Shown piece after piece: positions 1-6,298 of a DNA stretch of 8,126 nucleotides. A program made the translations under genes and the position numbers. Each line of letters starts with the position of its first letter. Position 1 is the stretch's first letter. The notes beneath the pieces were generated by a model. That model was not told the origin of the DNA. It was given only the letters and a program-made list of their open reading frames with translations, and did no database searches. The DNA is from Myxococcales bacterium (GTDB lineage: Bacteria > Myxococcota_A > Polyangia > Haliangiales > J016), in contig JABAAV010000075.1 of assembly GCA_014238595.1 (NCBI GenBank), positions 1 through 8,126 on the forward strand, in the 5' to 3' direction.

Positions 1-1172
1 GTGATGACCCTTCATTTAGTGAGTCAGAATTAACTCAAGCGATAAAGATGGCAGCGGCAGAGGTTTCCGAAGCTTACATGCCTGTTCGTGTTATCCCCAA
101 AAGCAGTTCAATGCTGGATGATGTTGTGGGAGAAGTGCGTAGTCCAGAAATTGCAGCACAATCTGCAGAGAGTTTAATTAATGATGGTGTCTCTGTTATT
201 TTTGGAGCATCTTCATCCTATATTTCACTCTCTATTATTGATCAAATTCGAGATGCTGGTATTGTCATGTTCTCACCATCAAACACTGCACCTGCATTAA
301 CCGATTATGATGATGATGGTTTGTATTTTAGAACGACACCTTCCGATATTCTTCAAGGAATCCTTCTTGGTGAAGTTATTGCTAAAGACAATAAAGTCAG
401 CACAGGTATTATATTTCGTGATGAAATTTATGGTCGTGGACTTGCAGAAGAAGCAAAAAAACAATTAGAAAAACAAGGAATAGCTGTTCCTTTGTTTCTT
501 CCTTATCATTTGGATCAACAGGAATTTGCTTCAGAAATTAAAGAAATCACAGGAGTATCTCTTGATTCATTAATTGTTATCTCATTTGATGAAGGCATTA
601 TCCTCCTTAGGGATTTATTAAAGGACCCTGATGTACCTTTTTCACATACTATTTATTTGACAGATAGTTTTGCTTCAGAAGACTTAGGAGTTCTTGTCGA
701 TCCTGAAAACCCTTCGATTGTTGATGGCATCAAAACAACAAGACCTTCAGTGCATTTTCATAGAGATATCGATGGTGATGGACATAGTTTTGAAGATGAA
801 CTTCAAGAGTTTGCACCTGATGTAATGCGATTTGCATTCACAAGTTATGCTTATGATGCCATGATTATCACTGCACTAGCATCGGCTGAAATAAGTATTA
901 AATCTTCAAATAAAGCAGATGCGATTGATCCTAGAAAAATTGCAGAGGGTATTGTAGGCATTACTAAAGACGGAGAACCCTGTTCAAACTATGTGACTTG
1001 TTTGGAATTACTCCAAGATGGCTTTGGTATTGACTATGATGGAGTGAGTGGTCCTCTCAGTTTTAATGATCGTGGTGAGCCAGATATTGGTTTTTACGAT
1101 TTATCCGTTTACAAAGATAATGGTAAATTCACCCTTGTTGAACAATTTGAAATAGACGGATCAGAACGATAA
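1..1172 (+). CDS. ABC transporter substrate-binding protein, LivJ/LivK type (5' end outside window)
   Basis: This is probably the extracytoplasmic solute receptor of a branched-chain amino acid or amide type ABC importer (periplasmic-binding-protein type I fold, Peripla_BP_6 group). The frame is open from base 3 with no stop, so the ATG at 48 is internal and the signal peptide and first lobe start lie upstream of the window. Numbering from that Met, family signatures are GVSVIFGASSS (47-57), AGIVMFSPSNTAPALT (70-85), the LYFRTTPSD segment (92-100), SYAYDAMIITALA (266-278) and the late IDYDGVSGPLSF block (328-339). Cys312 and Cys318 flank a short loop and could form a disulfide. Residues 240-251 match an EF-hand-like loop (D-x-D-x-D-G then E at position 12). 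No permease or ATPase gene is visible, and the next gene converges on it. The ligand cannot be read from the sequence. Family call is fairly sure; substrate is unknown. Confidence 0.85.
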   Translation, partial: DDPSFSESELTQAIKMAAAEVSEAYMPVRVIPKSSSMLDDVVGEVRSPEIAAQSAESLINDGVSVIFGASSSYISLSIIDQIRDAGIVMFSPSNTAPALTDYDDDGLYFRTTPSDILQGILLGEVIAKDNKVSTGIIFRDEIYGRGLAEEAKKQLEKQGIAVPLFLPYHLDQQEFASEIKEITGVSLDSLIVISFDEGIILLRDLLKDPDVPFSHTIYLTDSFASEDLGVLVDPENPSIVDGIKTTRPSVHFHRDIDGDGHSFEDELQEFAPDVMRFAFTSYAYDAMIITALASAEISIKSSNKADAIDPRKIAEGIVGITKDGEPCSNYVTCLELLQDGFGIDYDGVSGPLSFNDRGEPDIGFYDLSVYKDNGKFTLVEQFEIDGSER

Positions 1173-1204
1173 ATCCATTTTAATCTGTCTGTCTTGACTA
1201 CGCG

Positions 1205-2105
1205 TCACTTCGTCTTTTCTTTGAACACACCCTCGGCTATTTTTGTCCCAATGGGGTTGCCGCCAGCCCAAATCAAAAAGTAAATGGTAACCCTATTATT
1301 ATTTTTGATTGGTAAGGGCTTTGTAGTATATCCAAACAGGTGCTTAAGCCGTTTAACATAAAAATTGGTTAGTGGTTCCAAATTTTGTTTAATTTTTTCC
1401 TCTTGAACATCATGAGAATTATACCGTAACAATTGTTGGTTGCTTGGCTTAAAAATTATTTCTTCCCATTCTTCTGTTCCAAAAAAATCATTGAGATGTT
1501 TTCGGTTATTTTCGGATATATCATTGAACTTATTGTTGATCATTCGGTTTGATATCGGTAGTTGAAGATTAATAATTACTTCCATCTTTTTTGTAGAGGC
1601 TAACGCTTCTAATGTTTTCCATTTAATATGAGGACCATAGGGATCGAGAAAAACAATGCCTCGGGTACTAGGCTTTTTAAATTGATCAATATGTTCTAAG
1701 ATTAATTGATTGGAGTCACCGTTCCTCACAATGATCGATTTATCTGGATAGTCTTTTTTTAATGCATTGAGCTTGTCTGTTCGAATTTTATCCATATCAA
1801 AAAAATAATATTGATCAAAACTTTTTTCCAAGTCCAATTTCAATGCACATATCGGTGAGCCTTGAATATATTCTTCTTGTTCTTTGGCATAATTATCTTG
1901 TGGATATAGCAACGATCTGATCGTCATTAATGCTCTTTGATGAACGAATCTTTGACTTGCATGAACCTGCAAAGGCATTAATATAAATCAGTTTAAATGG
2001 CTGTTCTTTTAATGCGGTACAGTAGGCCTTTAAATATTTTTCAAGGCGATCAAGTTTGTTTTTAGCCCACGGACCAACGGTGTTGTCTTTATGATGTTGT
2101 TTCAA
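1205..2105 (-). pseudogene. tcmP: Three-Cys-motif partner protein TcmP, disrupted by a frameshift
   Basis: TcmP proteins are methyltransferase-like Rossmann proteins of unknown function, named for their association with the DUF5131 three-cysteine family encoded just upstream. The N-terminal piece (2105-1893, 70 codons) has the family start TVGPWAKNKLDRLEKYLKAY and the motif-I-like YINAFAGS, then hits a stop. The rest lies in another frame down to 1205 and has GSPICAL, FFDMD, NGDSN, the motif-IV-like FLDPYG and a C-terminal IWAGGNPIGTKIAEGVF. The two frames overlap at 1893-1978. The family pattern suggests the switch lies close to 1893-1910, needing one extra base or two missing bases. The first part starts at TTG 2105, which overlaps the TGA of the upstream gene (TTGA), so coupling is likely. 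Motif I is also degraded, with Asn for the usual Asp and Cys for the second Gly. It is either a decaying gene or a sequencing error. I see no slippery heptamer for programmed frameshifting. Confidence 0.8.
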
Positions 2106-2863
2106 CGTTGGAGTTCCATCAAAATTGTTTCAGGAACAATTTTCCAAGGGAACCCATTCCATTCTTTACCATCAAGCAATCGACCGCCTGATTTTGGACG
2201 TGCGCCACCCCATTGTTTAAAAAAGAACGCGACATCAAACTGGTCACAGTAATGACGTAGCGATGTTGCCCATTCAGGCAGCATCTGCCTAGAACGAGGG
2301 CCGCTCTCACCACCGACAATTGCCCATGCAATGCCTGACAGATCTATTTCTTCACCAATAGAACCAAGCAATGGTTCAAATGAGATAAAACGGGCCTCTG
2401 AATTGATTTTCTGTAGGTGTTTAATTCTGCCTTTATGGGCAGAATCTTCAACTGAAACGCCCAACCAGATATGTGATGGGATTGGGTTTCCCTTGTAGCG
2501 TTTGTGAACATAGTTGCGCATTAACGAACTACGTTTTGTTAGTACTTGATAAACATGCCAGTTAGCACGTTCCATTGTATCAAAAACATCATCAATATAG
2601 CTTCGGTCAACTTTTTTATTAAACAGATCACTCATCGAGTTAACGAAGATCATACGCGGTTTTTTCCAATGTAATGGTTGATTGAGTCGTGAAGGCCACA
2701 GACGAAGATCAAATCCTTGTTCATAGGGATGATTTTTAATATCACGCCAACGTTCTGCGAATCTTTCTGCATAGCAATTGTCACATCCGGGACCAATTTT
2801 TGTACATCCCGTTAATGGATTCCAAGTTACATCTGTCCATTCAATTTCTGATTTTTGTCCCAT
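2102..2863 (-). CDS. DUF5131 / phage Gp37-Gp68 family three-cysteine protein
   Basis: This is a full-length 253-aa member of the Gp37_Gp68 family (PF07505, DUF5131), a radical-SAM-like group of unknown reaction often found in phages and accessory regions. The N-terminus TDVTWNPLTGC leads into cysteines 20, 27 and 30 in a C-x6-C-x2-C arrangement, wider than the classical radical SAM C-x3-C-x2-C. Further blocks expected of the family are FVNSMSDLF (73-81), VYQVLTKR (104-111), WLGVSVE (133-139), RFISFEPLLG (158-167), VGGESGPRSR (183-192) and FFFKQWGG (213-220). The ATG at 2863 follows an AGAG box about 11 bases upstream, and the family N-terminus begins there. It is intact while its partner tcmP, overlapping its stop codon, is frameshifted. 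The family call is secure. The enzyme activity, possibly nucleic-acid or nucleotide modification together with TcmP, is inference only. Confidence 0.92.
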   Translation of the reverse strand: MGQKSEIEWTDVTWNPLTGCTKIGPGCDNCYAERFAERWRDIKNHPYEQGFDLRLWPSRLNQPLHWKKPRMIFVNSMSDLFNKKVDRSYIDDVFDTMERANWHVYQVLTKRSSLMRNYVHKRYKGNPIPSHIWLGVSVEDSAHKGRIKHLQKINSEARFISFEPLLGSIGEEIDLSGIAWAIVGGESGPRSRQMLPEWATSLRHYCDQFDVAFFFKQWGGARPKSGGRLLDGKEWNGFPWKIVPETILMELQR

Positions 2864-2890
2864 AGGTCACAACTCTTTTTTTGTTCTTAT

Positions 2891-2919
2891 CTTTTAACAC
2901 AGCATGCCTGTTTTGTTAA
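2891..2919 (-). promoter_or_regulatory. Probable sigma-70-type promoter of the DUF5131-tcmP unit
   Basis: On the minus strand a -35 box TTAACA (2919-2914, 5 of 6 to consensus) is separated by 17 bases from a -10 box TAAAAG (2896-2891, 4 of 6). This predicts a transcript start near 2884, about 20 bases before the ATG at 2863. It lies inside a dyad and next to repeated boxes. The placement is inferred from consensus matching alone in AT-rich DNA. Confidence 0.4.
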
Positions 2920-2956
2920 AAAACATATGAACTATTTGAGAACGCGTTAAAAAACA
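2892..2956. repeat. Repeated TGTTTTTTAAC boxes with an imperfect dyad (possible operator)
   Basis: The 11-base string GTTAAAAAACA occurs twice on the plus strand, at 2915-2925 and 2946-2956, with starts 31 bases apart (about three helical turns). An inverted partner, TTTTAACA at 2892-2899, pairs with TGTTAAAA at 2914-2921 to make an imperfect dyad, with CAG/CTG (2900-2902 and 2908-2910) extending the inner stem. The boxes overlap the proposed -35 element of the DUF5131 promoter, a typical position for a repressor or activator site. The rest of the 112-base gap between 2864 and 2975 shows no gene. AT-richness makes chance repeats possible. Confidence 0.35.
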
Positions 2957-2975
2957 GATCAAACAGCGACTTCTA

Positions 2976-3230
2976 TTATTGTTCTTGATTGTGGGCCCAT
3001 GTTGTTGGTGAAAAAACATAGGTGATTTGAATGGGGGAGCATTGAGGTTGTTGTTGTGATTTTGTTTTGTCTTCAGAACGCGATGGAAGCAGATCATCAA
3101 GTGCATCGATGCCATTGGTGACTGCTCCTAATGGGTTTCCTGAAAATGCATCAATGGCTGCTCCTGCAATATCTCCAACGACATCGGGTAAAAACTGGTC
3201 ACAAAATGCATTAACAATTTTTCCAATCAT
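2976..3230 (-). CDS. Small protein of unknown function (84 aa), second gene of a two-gene cassette
   Basis: I do not recognise this protein. It begins with an amphipathic Gly/Ala-rich segment, residues 1-49, containing GDIAGAAIDAFSGNPLGAV (19-37) and NGIDALDDLLP. A polar Gln/Ser/Pro-rich tail (50-84) follows. There is no clear signal peptide and no hydrophobic stretch long enough to be a confident membrane helix. The ATG at 3230 is preceded by GAAAGGA (3245-3239) at 8 bases, one of the better ribosome sites in the window, which supports a real gene. It follows the 171-aa gene by 35 bases on the same strand, so the two are probably co-transcribed. The next gene downstream, DUF5131, is 112 bases away. 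A structural or partner protein of the upstream product is possible but is a guess from adjacency. Confidence 0.65.
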   Translation of the reverse strand: MIGKIVNAFCDQFLPDVVGDIAGAAIDAFSGNPLGAVTNGIDALDDLLPSRSEDKTKSQQQPQCSPIQITYVFSPTTWAHNQEQ

Positions 3231-3238
3231 GATAAATA

Positions 3239-3245
3239 TCCTTTC
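3239..3245 (-). promoter_or_regulatory. Ribosome binding site of the 84-aa gene
   Basis: GAAAGGA on the minus strand lies 8 bases before the ATG at 3230. It fixes the start and separates this real frame from an overlapping 73-codon frame at 3115-2894 that has no such site. Confidence 0.65.
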
Positions 3246-3265
3246 TTTATACTCGTTCGATGAAA

Positions 3266-3781
3266 TTAGGGACGCATGTTATTGACTGTCGTCATAATCA
3301 TGCGATGGATGGCAGCATAAAGATTACTGACTGTGCTGTAGAAACGTGCATCTGATTCCATACGTTGTTGTACTTTGAGGGAACCTTCTCGGCTTTCTAA
3401 AAATTTCCGTGCAGAGGGATCTCCAGCAAGCGCAGCATCAATCAAAGCTTCTGGACCACTAGGTTGATTGATTCGAGAGACCCAATCAGTTGTTTCATGG
3501 TTACCCCTGGGTGGAAAGCCTTGATTAATAATAATGGTAATTTGTTGTGCGGTTATTTTATCAGAAAGAGGTTGTCGGCGATGATCACGCGGTGGAGAAA
3601 TCATGGTTCGATTCGGTGGTCTGCGTCTTAATGGAACATCATTTTTGTTTGTTTCTCGAGATGGTGTTGTGGCCATTGTACGTGCTGGCTCAAGAAGCGA
3701 ACGATTGTTTTGCAACGTATCAACAGAATTGGGTGATGTATTTGATCCGATTTGACAATATATTACTGTATTAGTTGGCAT
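3266..3781 (-). CDS. Protein of unknown function (171 aa), basic disordered N-terminus and helical C-terminus
   Basis: I do not recognise this protein. The frame is open back to 3880, but the start is set at the ATG at 3781 because AAGGAG (3794-3789) sits 7 bases ahead of it, and because the longer version would begin inside the pepA terminator. Residues 1-75 are rich in Asn, Thr, Pro and Arg, with a basic patch around 52-69 (RRRPP, RDHRR), and look disordered. Residues 76-86 (DKITAQQITIIIN region) may form a strand. Residues 110-171 look helical and end in Ser/Asp-Ala-Arg-Phe-Tyr, LYAAIHRMIMTTVNNMRP. No signal peptide or transmembrane segment is evident. It leads the cassette with the 84-aa gene 35 bases downstream. 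A DNA- or RNA-binding role for the Arg-rich part is only a possibility. Confidence 0.65.
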   Translation of the reverse strand: MPTNTVIYCQIGSNTSPNSVDTLQNNRSLLEPARTMATTPSRETNKNDVPLRRRPPNRTMISPPRDHRRQPLSDKITAQQITIIINQGFPPRGNHETTDWVSRINQPSGPEALIDAALAGDPSARKFLESREGSLKVQQRMESDARFYSTVSNLYAAIHRMIMTTVNNMRP

Positions 3782-3788
3782 AGAAAGT

Positions 3789-3807
3789 CTCCTTATTTTT
3801 AAAAATA
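3789..3807 (-). promoter_or_regulatory. Strong Shine-Dalgarno with an adjoining AT palindrome ahead of the 171-aa gene
   Basis: AAGGAG at 3794-3789 decides the start at 3781. It abuts a perfect 14-base palindrome TATTTTTAAAAATA at 3794-3807. A possible -10 box TATGAT lies further upstream on the minus strand, but no convincing -35 box accompanies it. The ribosome site is well supported; operator function of the palindrome is speculative. Confidence 0.5.
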
Positions 3808-3866
3808 CAAGACCACTATCGCCATCATATTTGTTTAAGTTGCTAAAAAATAAATTGGATACATAA

Positions 3867-3897
3867 AAAAACCACAACAATTTTTGTTGTGGTTTTT
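3867..3897 (-). terminator. Rho-independent terminator of pepA, possibly bidirectional
   Basis: A 14-base perfect stem (3867-3880 with 3884-3897, core ACCACAACAA/TTGTTGTGGT) closes a three-base loop, TTT at 3881-3883. On the minus strand the hairpin begins 26 bases after the pepA stop and runs into a T-tract (3870-3865). The A-tract on the other arm gives a similar T-run for plus-strand transcription. It cleanly separates pepA from the cassette downstream. Confidence 0.85.
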
Positions 3898-3922
3898 AAT
3901 GAATCGTATTTCTAAATGATTA

Positions 3923-5413
3923 TTATCGTGTTGCGTATTCAACAATGGTTGCAACGGCAAAACCAACACCGCCACATGGCGTGGCACCTTGTTGTTTTTC
4001 CGAAGCAGCAGGACCTGCAATATCAACGTGTACCCATGGTGTGTCTTTAGCAAAATTTTGTAAAAACAATCCTGCTGTAATGGTTCCTGCCCAACGACCT
4101 CCACTATTTCTAAGATCGGCAATAGGGCTTTTCAATATATCGATATAATCGGCAGGAAGAGGCAGTTCCCACATTCGCTCACCGGCATTGTTGGCCGCAT
4201 TCAACCAACGTTTCTTAAGAGGGTCTGATGAAGACATGACTCCTGCAATGTCTAATCCCAAAGCAACCATGCATGCACCTGTGAGTGTTGCAAAGTCAAA
4301 AATTTCATCGGGCTCTATTTTTTGTTTGGCATACGTGATGGCATCACCAAGGGTTAATCGTCCTTCAGCATCCGTATTATCAATTTCAACAGTCGTACCA
4401 TCCATGGCTGTTAAAATATCACCTAAGCGATAAGCATTGCCAGCAACCATATTTTCACAGCACGCTGCGACCGCATGGATTTCATAGTTTGATCCCAATG
4501 ATGCAATGGCTGCCATAGATGCAATGACTGCTGCTGATCCTGACATATCGATTTTCATGTCAAACATGCTGGCACTAGGTTTCAATGAGTATCCACCAGA
4601 GTCAAAAGTGACGCCTTTGCCGACAAAAACGATACGTTTTTTCGGTTTACTCTTTGGTTTATAGGTTAAATGAATGAGCTTCGGTTCTTCGACAGAACCA
4701 CGACCTACAGCTAAAAACATATTCATTCCAAGTTTTTCACAGGCTTTGGCATCTAAAATTTTCACACCCAAGCCATGTTTTTTAGCGACCGATCGAGCGA
4801 CCGATGCCATATATGAGGGCGTGGCACATTCAGCAGGTTCATTGATTAAGTCACGAGCATGATGGACAGCACTACTGACAATTTCTGCACGTTTGATTGT
4901 TTTACGAATGGAGTTTGATGTTTTTGTTTTTCCGACCAGTGTTAATGTTTGAAGCTCATTTGATGGTTTATCTTTTGAAATATATTTATTGAATCGATAC
5001 ATTCCATGAGCAGCACCTTCCGCTGCAAATTGAACTGTTTTGATAAACTCGCTGGATCCTTTTTGAGTGGGAAGAACAAAAGCCATGTGTTCTCCACCAA
5101 GATGTTGTGTTGTTTGGCGTGTTGCGATGGCTGCAATATGACGTATGTGATCAGGGAGACAGCTTTTTTGTTTTCCTGCACCAATAACCATAATGTGTTT
5201 TGCAGGCAGTCGATTTGCCGTGGCAAGGGTTAAAATTTGATGTTTACTTGCTTTGAAATGAGTATCTTTCGCATGGGCTGACAACTCTCCATCAAGTATT
5301 TTATCAATGGATTTAAATATAGGAGTCGTGTAGTTATCTTCGTAGACACAAAGCACGATAACATCGGTTTTTTCTTGAACAACAGAGGCAGTAGTGTATC
5401 GAATATTCATCAT
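3923..5413 (-). CDS. pepA: Leucyl aminopeptidase (peptidase M17, PepA)
   Basis: This is a cytosolic, hexameric two-metal aminopeptidase that removes N-terminal residues, with leucine preferred, during peptide turnover. At 496 aa it has the normal family length. The variable N-terminal domain spans roughly residues 1-165 and the catalytic domain the rest. All expected residues are present: Lys266, Asp271 and Lys278 in GKGVTFDSGGYSLKPS; Asp289 in KIDMSG; and Asp348, Glu350 and Arg352 in the signature NTDAEGRLTL. Their spacing matches E. coli PepA. Two ATGs are in tandem at 5413 and 5410. The AAGGA box is only 3 bases from the first but 6 from the second, so 5410 may be the working start. The gene follows the DUF72 gene by 75 bases and ends at a hairpin terminator. 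Some family members also bind DNA (E. coli PepA in Xer recombination); nothing here shows that role. Confidence 0.97.
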   Translation of the reverse strand: MMNIRYTTASVVQEKTDVIVLCVYEDNYTTPIFKSIDKILDGELSAHAKDTHFKASKHQILTLATANRLPAKHIMVIGAGKQKSCLPDHIRHIAAIATRQTTQHLGGEHMAFVLPTQKGSSEFIKTVQFAAEGAAHGMYRFNKYISKDKPSNELQTLTLVGKTKTSNSIRKTIKRAEIVSSAVHHARDLINEPAECATPSYMASVARSVAKKHGLGVKILDAKACEKLGMNMFLAVGRGSVEEPKLIHLTYKPKSKPKKRIVFVGKGVTFDSGGYSLKPSASMFDMKIDMSGSAAVIASMAAIASLGSNYEIHAVAACCENMVAGNAYRLGDILTAMDGTTVEIDNTDAEGRLTLGDAITYAKQKIEPDEIFDFATLTGACMVALGLDIAGVMSSSDPLKKRWLNAANNAGERMWELPLPADYIDILKSPIADLRNSGGRWAGTITAGLFLQNFAKDTPWVHVDIAGPAASEKQQGATPCGGVGFAVATIVEYATR

Positions 5414-5446
5414 GCGTCCTTATAGAAAATGCGTGCTTTTTTTGCA
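5414..5446 (-). promoter_or_regulatory. Possible pepA promoter whose -10 box overlaps the ribosome site
   Basis: On the minus strand, TTGCAA is followed after 17 bases by TATAAG, immediately before the start (TATAAGGACGC then ATGATG). A -10 box here would start transcription at about the first ATG, so the AAGGA would not be in the message. Either TATAAGGA is the ribosome site and pepA is read from an upstream promoter with DUF72, or pepA is near-leaderless. The sequence cannot decide between these. Confidence 0.3.
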
Positions 5447-5488
5447 ATACAACAACACCACTTCATCGTTTTTCTAACGAAAGACAGG

Positions 5489-6223
5489 TTACATGGCGTT
5501 GTAGAGTGATTGTAATTTGCGTGCAGCCCGAAATTTAGTGTCATTGCCGAAGATCACCCAAGCTTTTGAGACGGCAGTGAGACGCTCTAACATATAAAGT
5601 AAATCGTTGTTTTGCGGATGTTTGCGATGGATACCAAGGCCTGAACTTCGAAAATAGGCCGTATCGTTGGAGGGATCAAGAAGAAGATCTTCGTGAGTAA
5701 GAATATCTTGAGCATATAAAAGTCCCAAACGATGCGCAAAAGTCGCCGCAGTTTGTCGATCCCATAGCCCATCTGGTTCCCAGACAAAATGAGGTAAATC
5801 CTCTGTGTTGTTGGTTTGTTTGTACAGTACAGGGAGTGTGTCAGTGAAAAACCGATTCATGGCATCACGGTGCGGCATTGATGGGGAAAATGACGCTGGT
5901 GTTTTAAAGAAGATAGCATCAGCGGAGAGACTGTGAGCCAATGTGCAGGTTTGTTTTGCTGCATCACGAACCTTGTCTGTATTGAGAAAATGACCTGAAT
6001 CTAAAGATTGTGAAGACTCTGGATAGGTTATTGTGTGTTGGGCATGAACAACAAAAGAAGTATTTTCTGGTGCCTCTTGTTTCCATCGGCGCAGGGTTTT
6101 TGCTGATGGTTGTTTGTGCCATGAAACTTCCACCGTAGATAATTGTGAAAAATAATGAGGCAGTGACATTCGAGGCGGCAATCCAGAGCAACCAATATGA
6201 AGTAAAGGGGTAGAGTTTGTCAT
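5489..6223 (-). CDS. DUF72 (YecE-like) family protein, divergent
   Basis: This belongs to the DUF72/YecE family of TIM-barrel-like proteins, whose biochemical role is not established. The 244-aa length is usual. Family landmarks in order are LHIGCSG (8-14), the short VEVSW segment (31-35, where most members have VE-N-TFY), LRRWKQEAP (44-52), AQHTITYP (61-68), FVWEPDGLW (146-154), AYFRSSG (189-195) and the closing WVIFGNDTKFRAARKLQSL (222-240), which corresponds to the family's FNND..G.A..NA region. The early insert-free loop and loss of the TFY signature make it a divergent member. The ATG at 6223 begins six codons before the conserved strand, which fits the family, but no Shine-Dalgarno is visible. 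It is divergently oriented from the transaldolase gene, with a shared 75-base upstream region, and pepA follows 75 bases downstream, perhaps in the same transcript. Confidence 0.8.
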   Translation of the reverse strand: MTNSTPLLHIGCSGLPPRMSLPHYFSQLSTVEVSWHKQPSAKTLRRWKQEAPENTSFVVHAQHTITYPESSQSLDSGHFLNTDKVRDAAKQTCTLAHSLSADAIFFKTPASFSPSMPHRDAMNRFFTDTLPVLYKQTNNTEDLPHFVWEPDGLWDRQTAATFAHRLGLLYAQDILTHEDLLLDPSNDTAYFRSSGLGIHRKHPQNNDLLYMLERLTAVSKAWVIFGNDTKFRAARKLQSLYNAM

Positions 6224-6298
6224 GGTGTTGTGATGAGATGAGATTGATGGTTGACTCTATGGATCCACACAAGTAGCATCCGATACAATACATTTGTT
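6224..6298. promoter_or_regulatory. Divergent promoter region between the DUF72 and transaldolase genes
   Basis: This 75-base gap must carry starts for both strands. For the plus strand, TTGACT (6251-6256, 5 of 6) is followed after 17 bases by TAGCAT (6274-6279, 4 of 6), giving a short leader. A second -10-like box, TACAAT (6284-6289), would produce a transcript starting within a few bases of the ATG at 6299. No ribosome site precedes either gene. The minus-strand promoter is not clear. Confidence 0.4.

Noticed and set aside
1173..1204. Terminator between the converging transporter and tcmP genes
   Set aside because: Only a 4-base inverted repeat (TGAC/GTCA) and no T-run, which is too weak to call.
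1893..1978. Programmed ribosomal frameshift in tcmP
   Set aside because: No slippery heptamer or obvious stimulatory structure at the overlap, and the family is not known to use one.
2892..2956. CRISPR-like repeats
   Set aside because: Only two 11-base copies with no spacer periodicity beyond one unit; better explained as regulatory boxes or chance.
2894..3115. 73-codon minus-strand frame overlapping the 84-aa gene
   Set aside because: No Shine-Dalgarno, composition unlike a folded protein, and it conflicts with the better supported frame starting at 3230.
3782..3880. N-terminal extension of the 171-aa protein by 33 residues
   Set aside because: It would start inside the pepA terminator, while AAGGAG at 3789-3794 marks the ATG at 3781.
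3945..5233. Several plus-strand open frames of 62-81 codons within the aminopeptidase gene
   Set aside because: They are antisense to an intact, fully motif-bearing pepA, have no ribosome sites and show no recognisable protein features.
5587..6293. Minus-strand frames of 66 and 109 codons over the DUF72 gene and its upstream region
   Set aside because: Shadows of the DUF72 reading frame without initiation signals.
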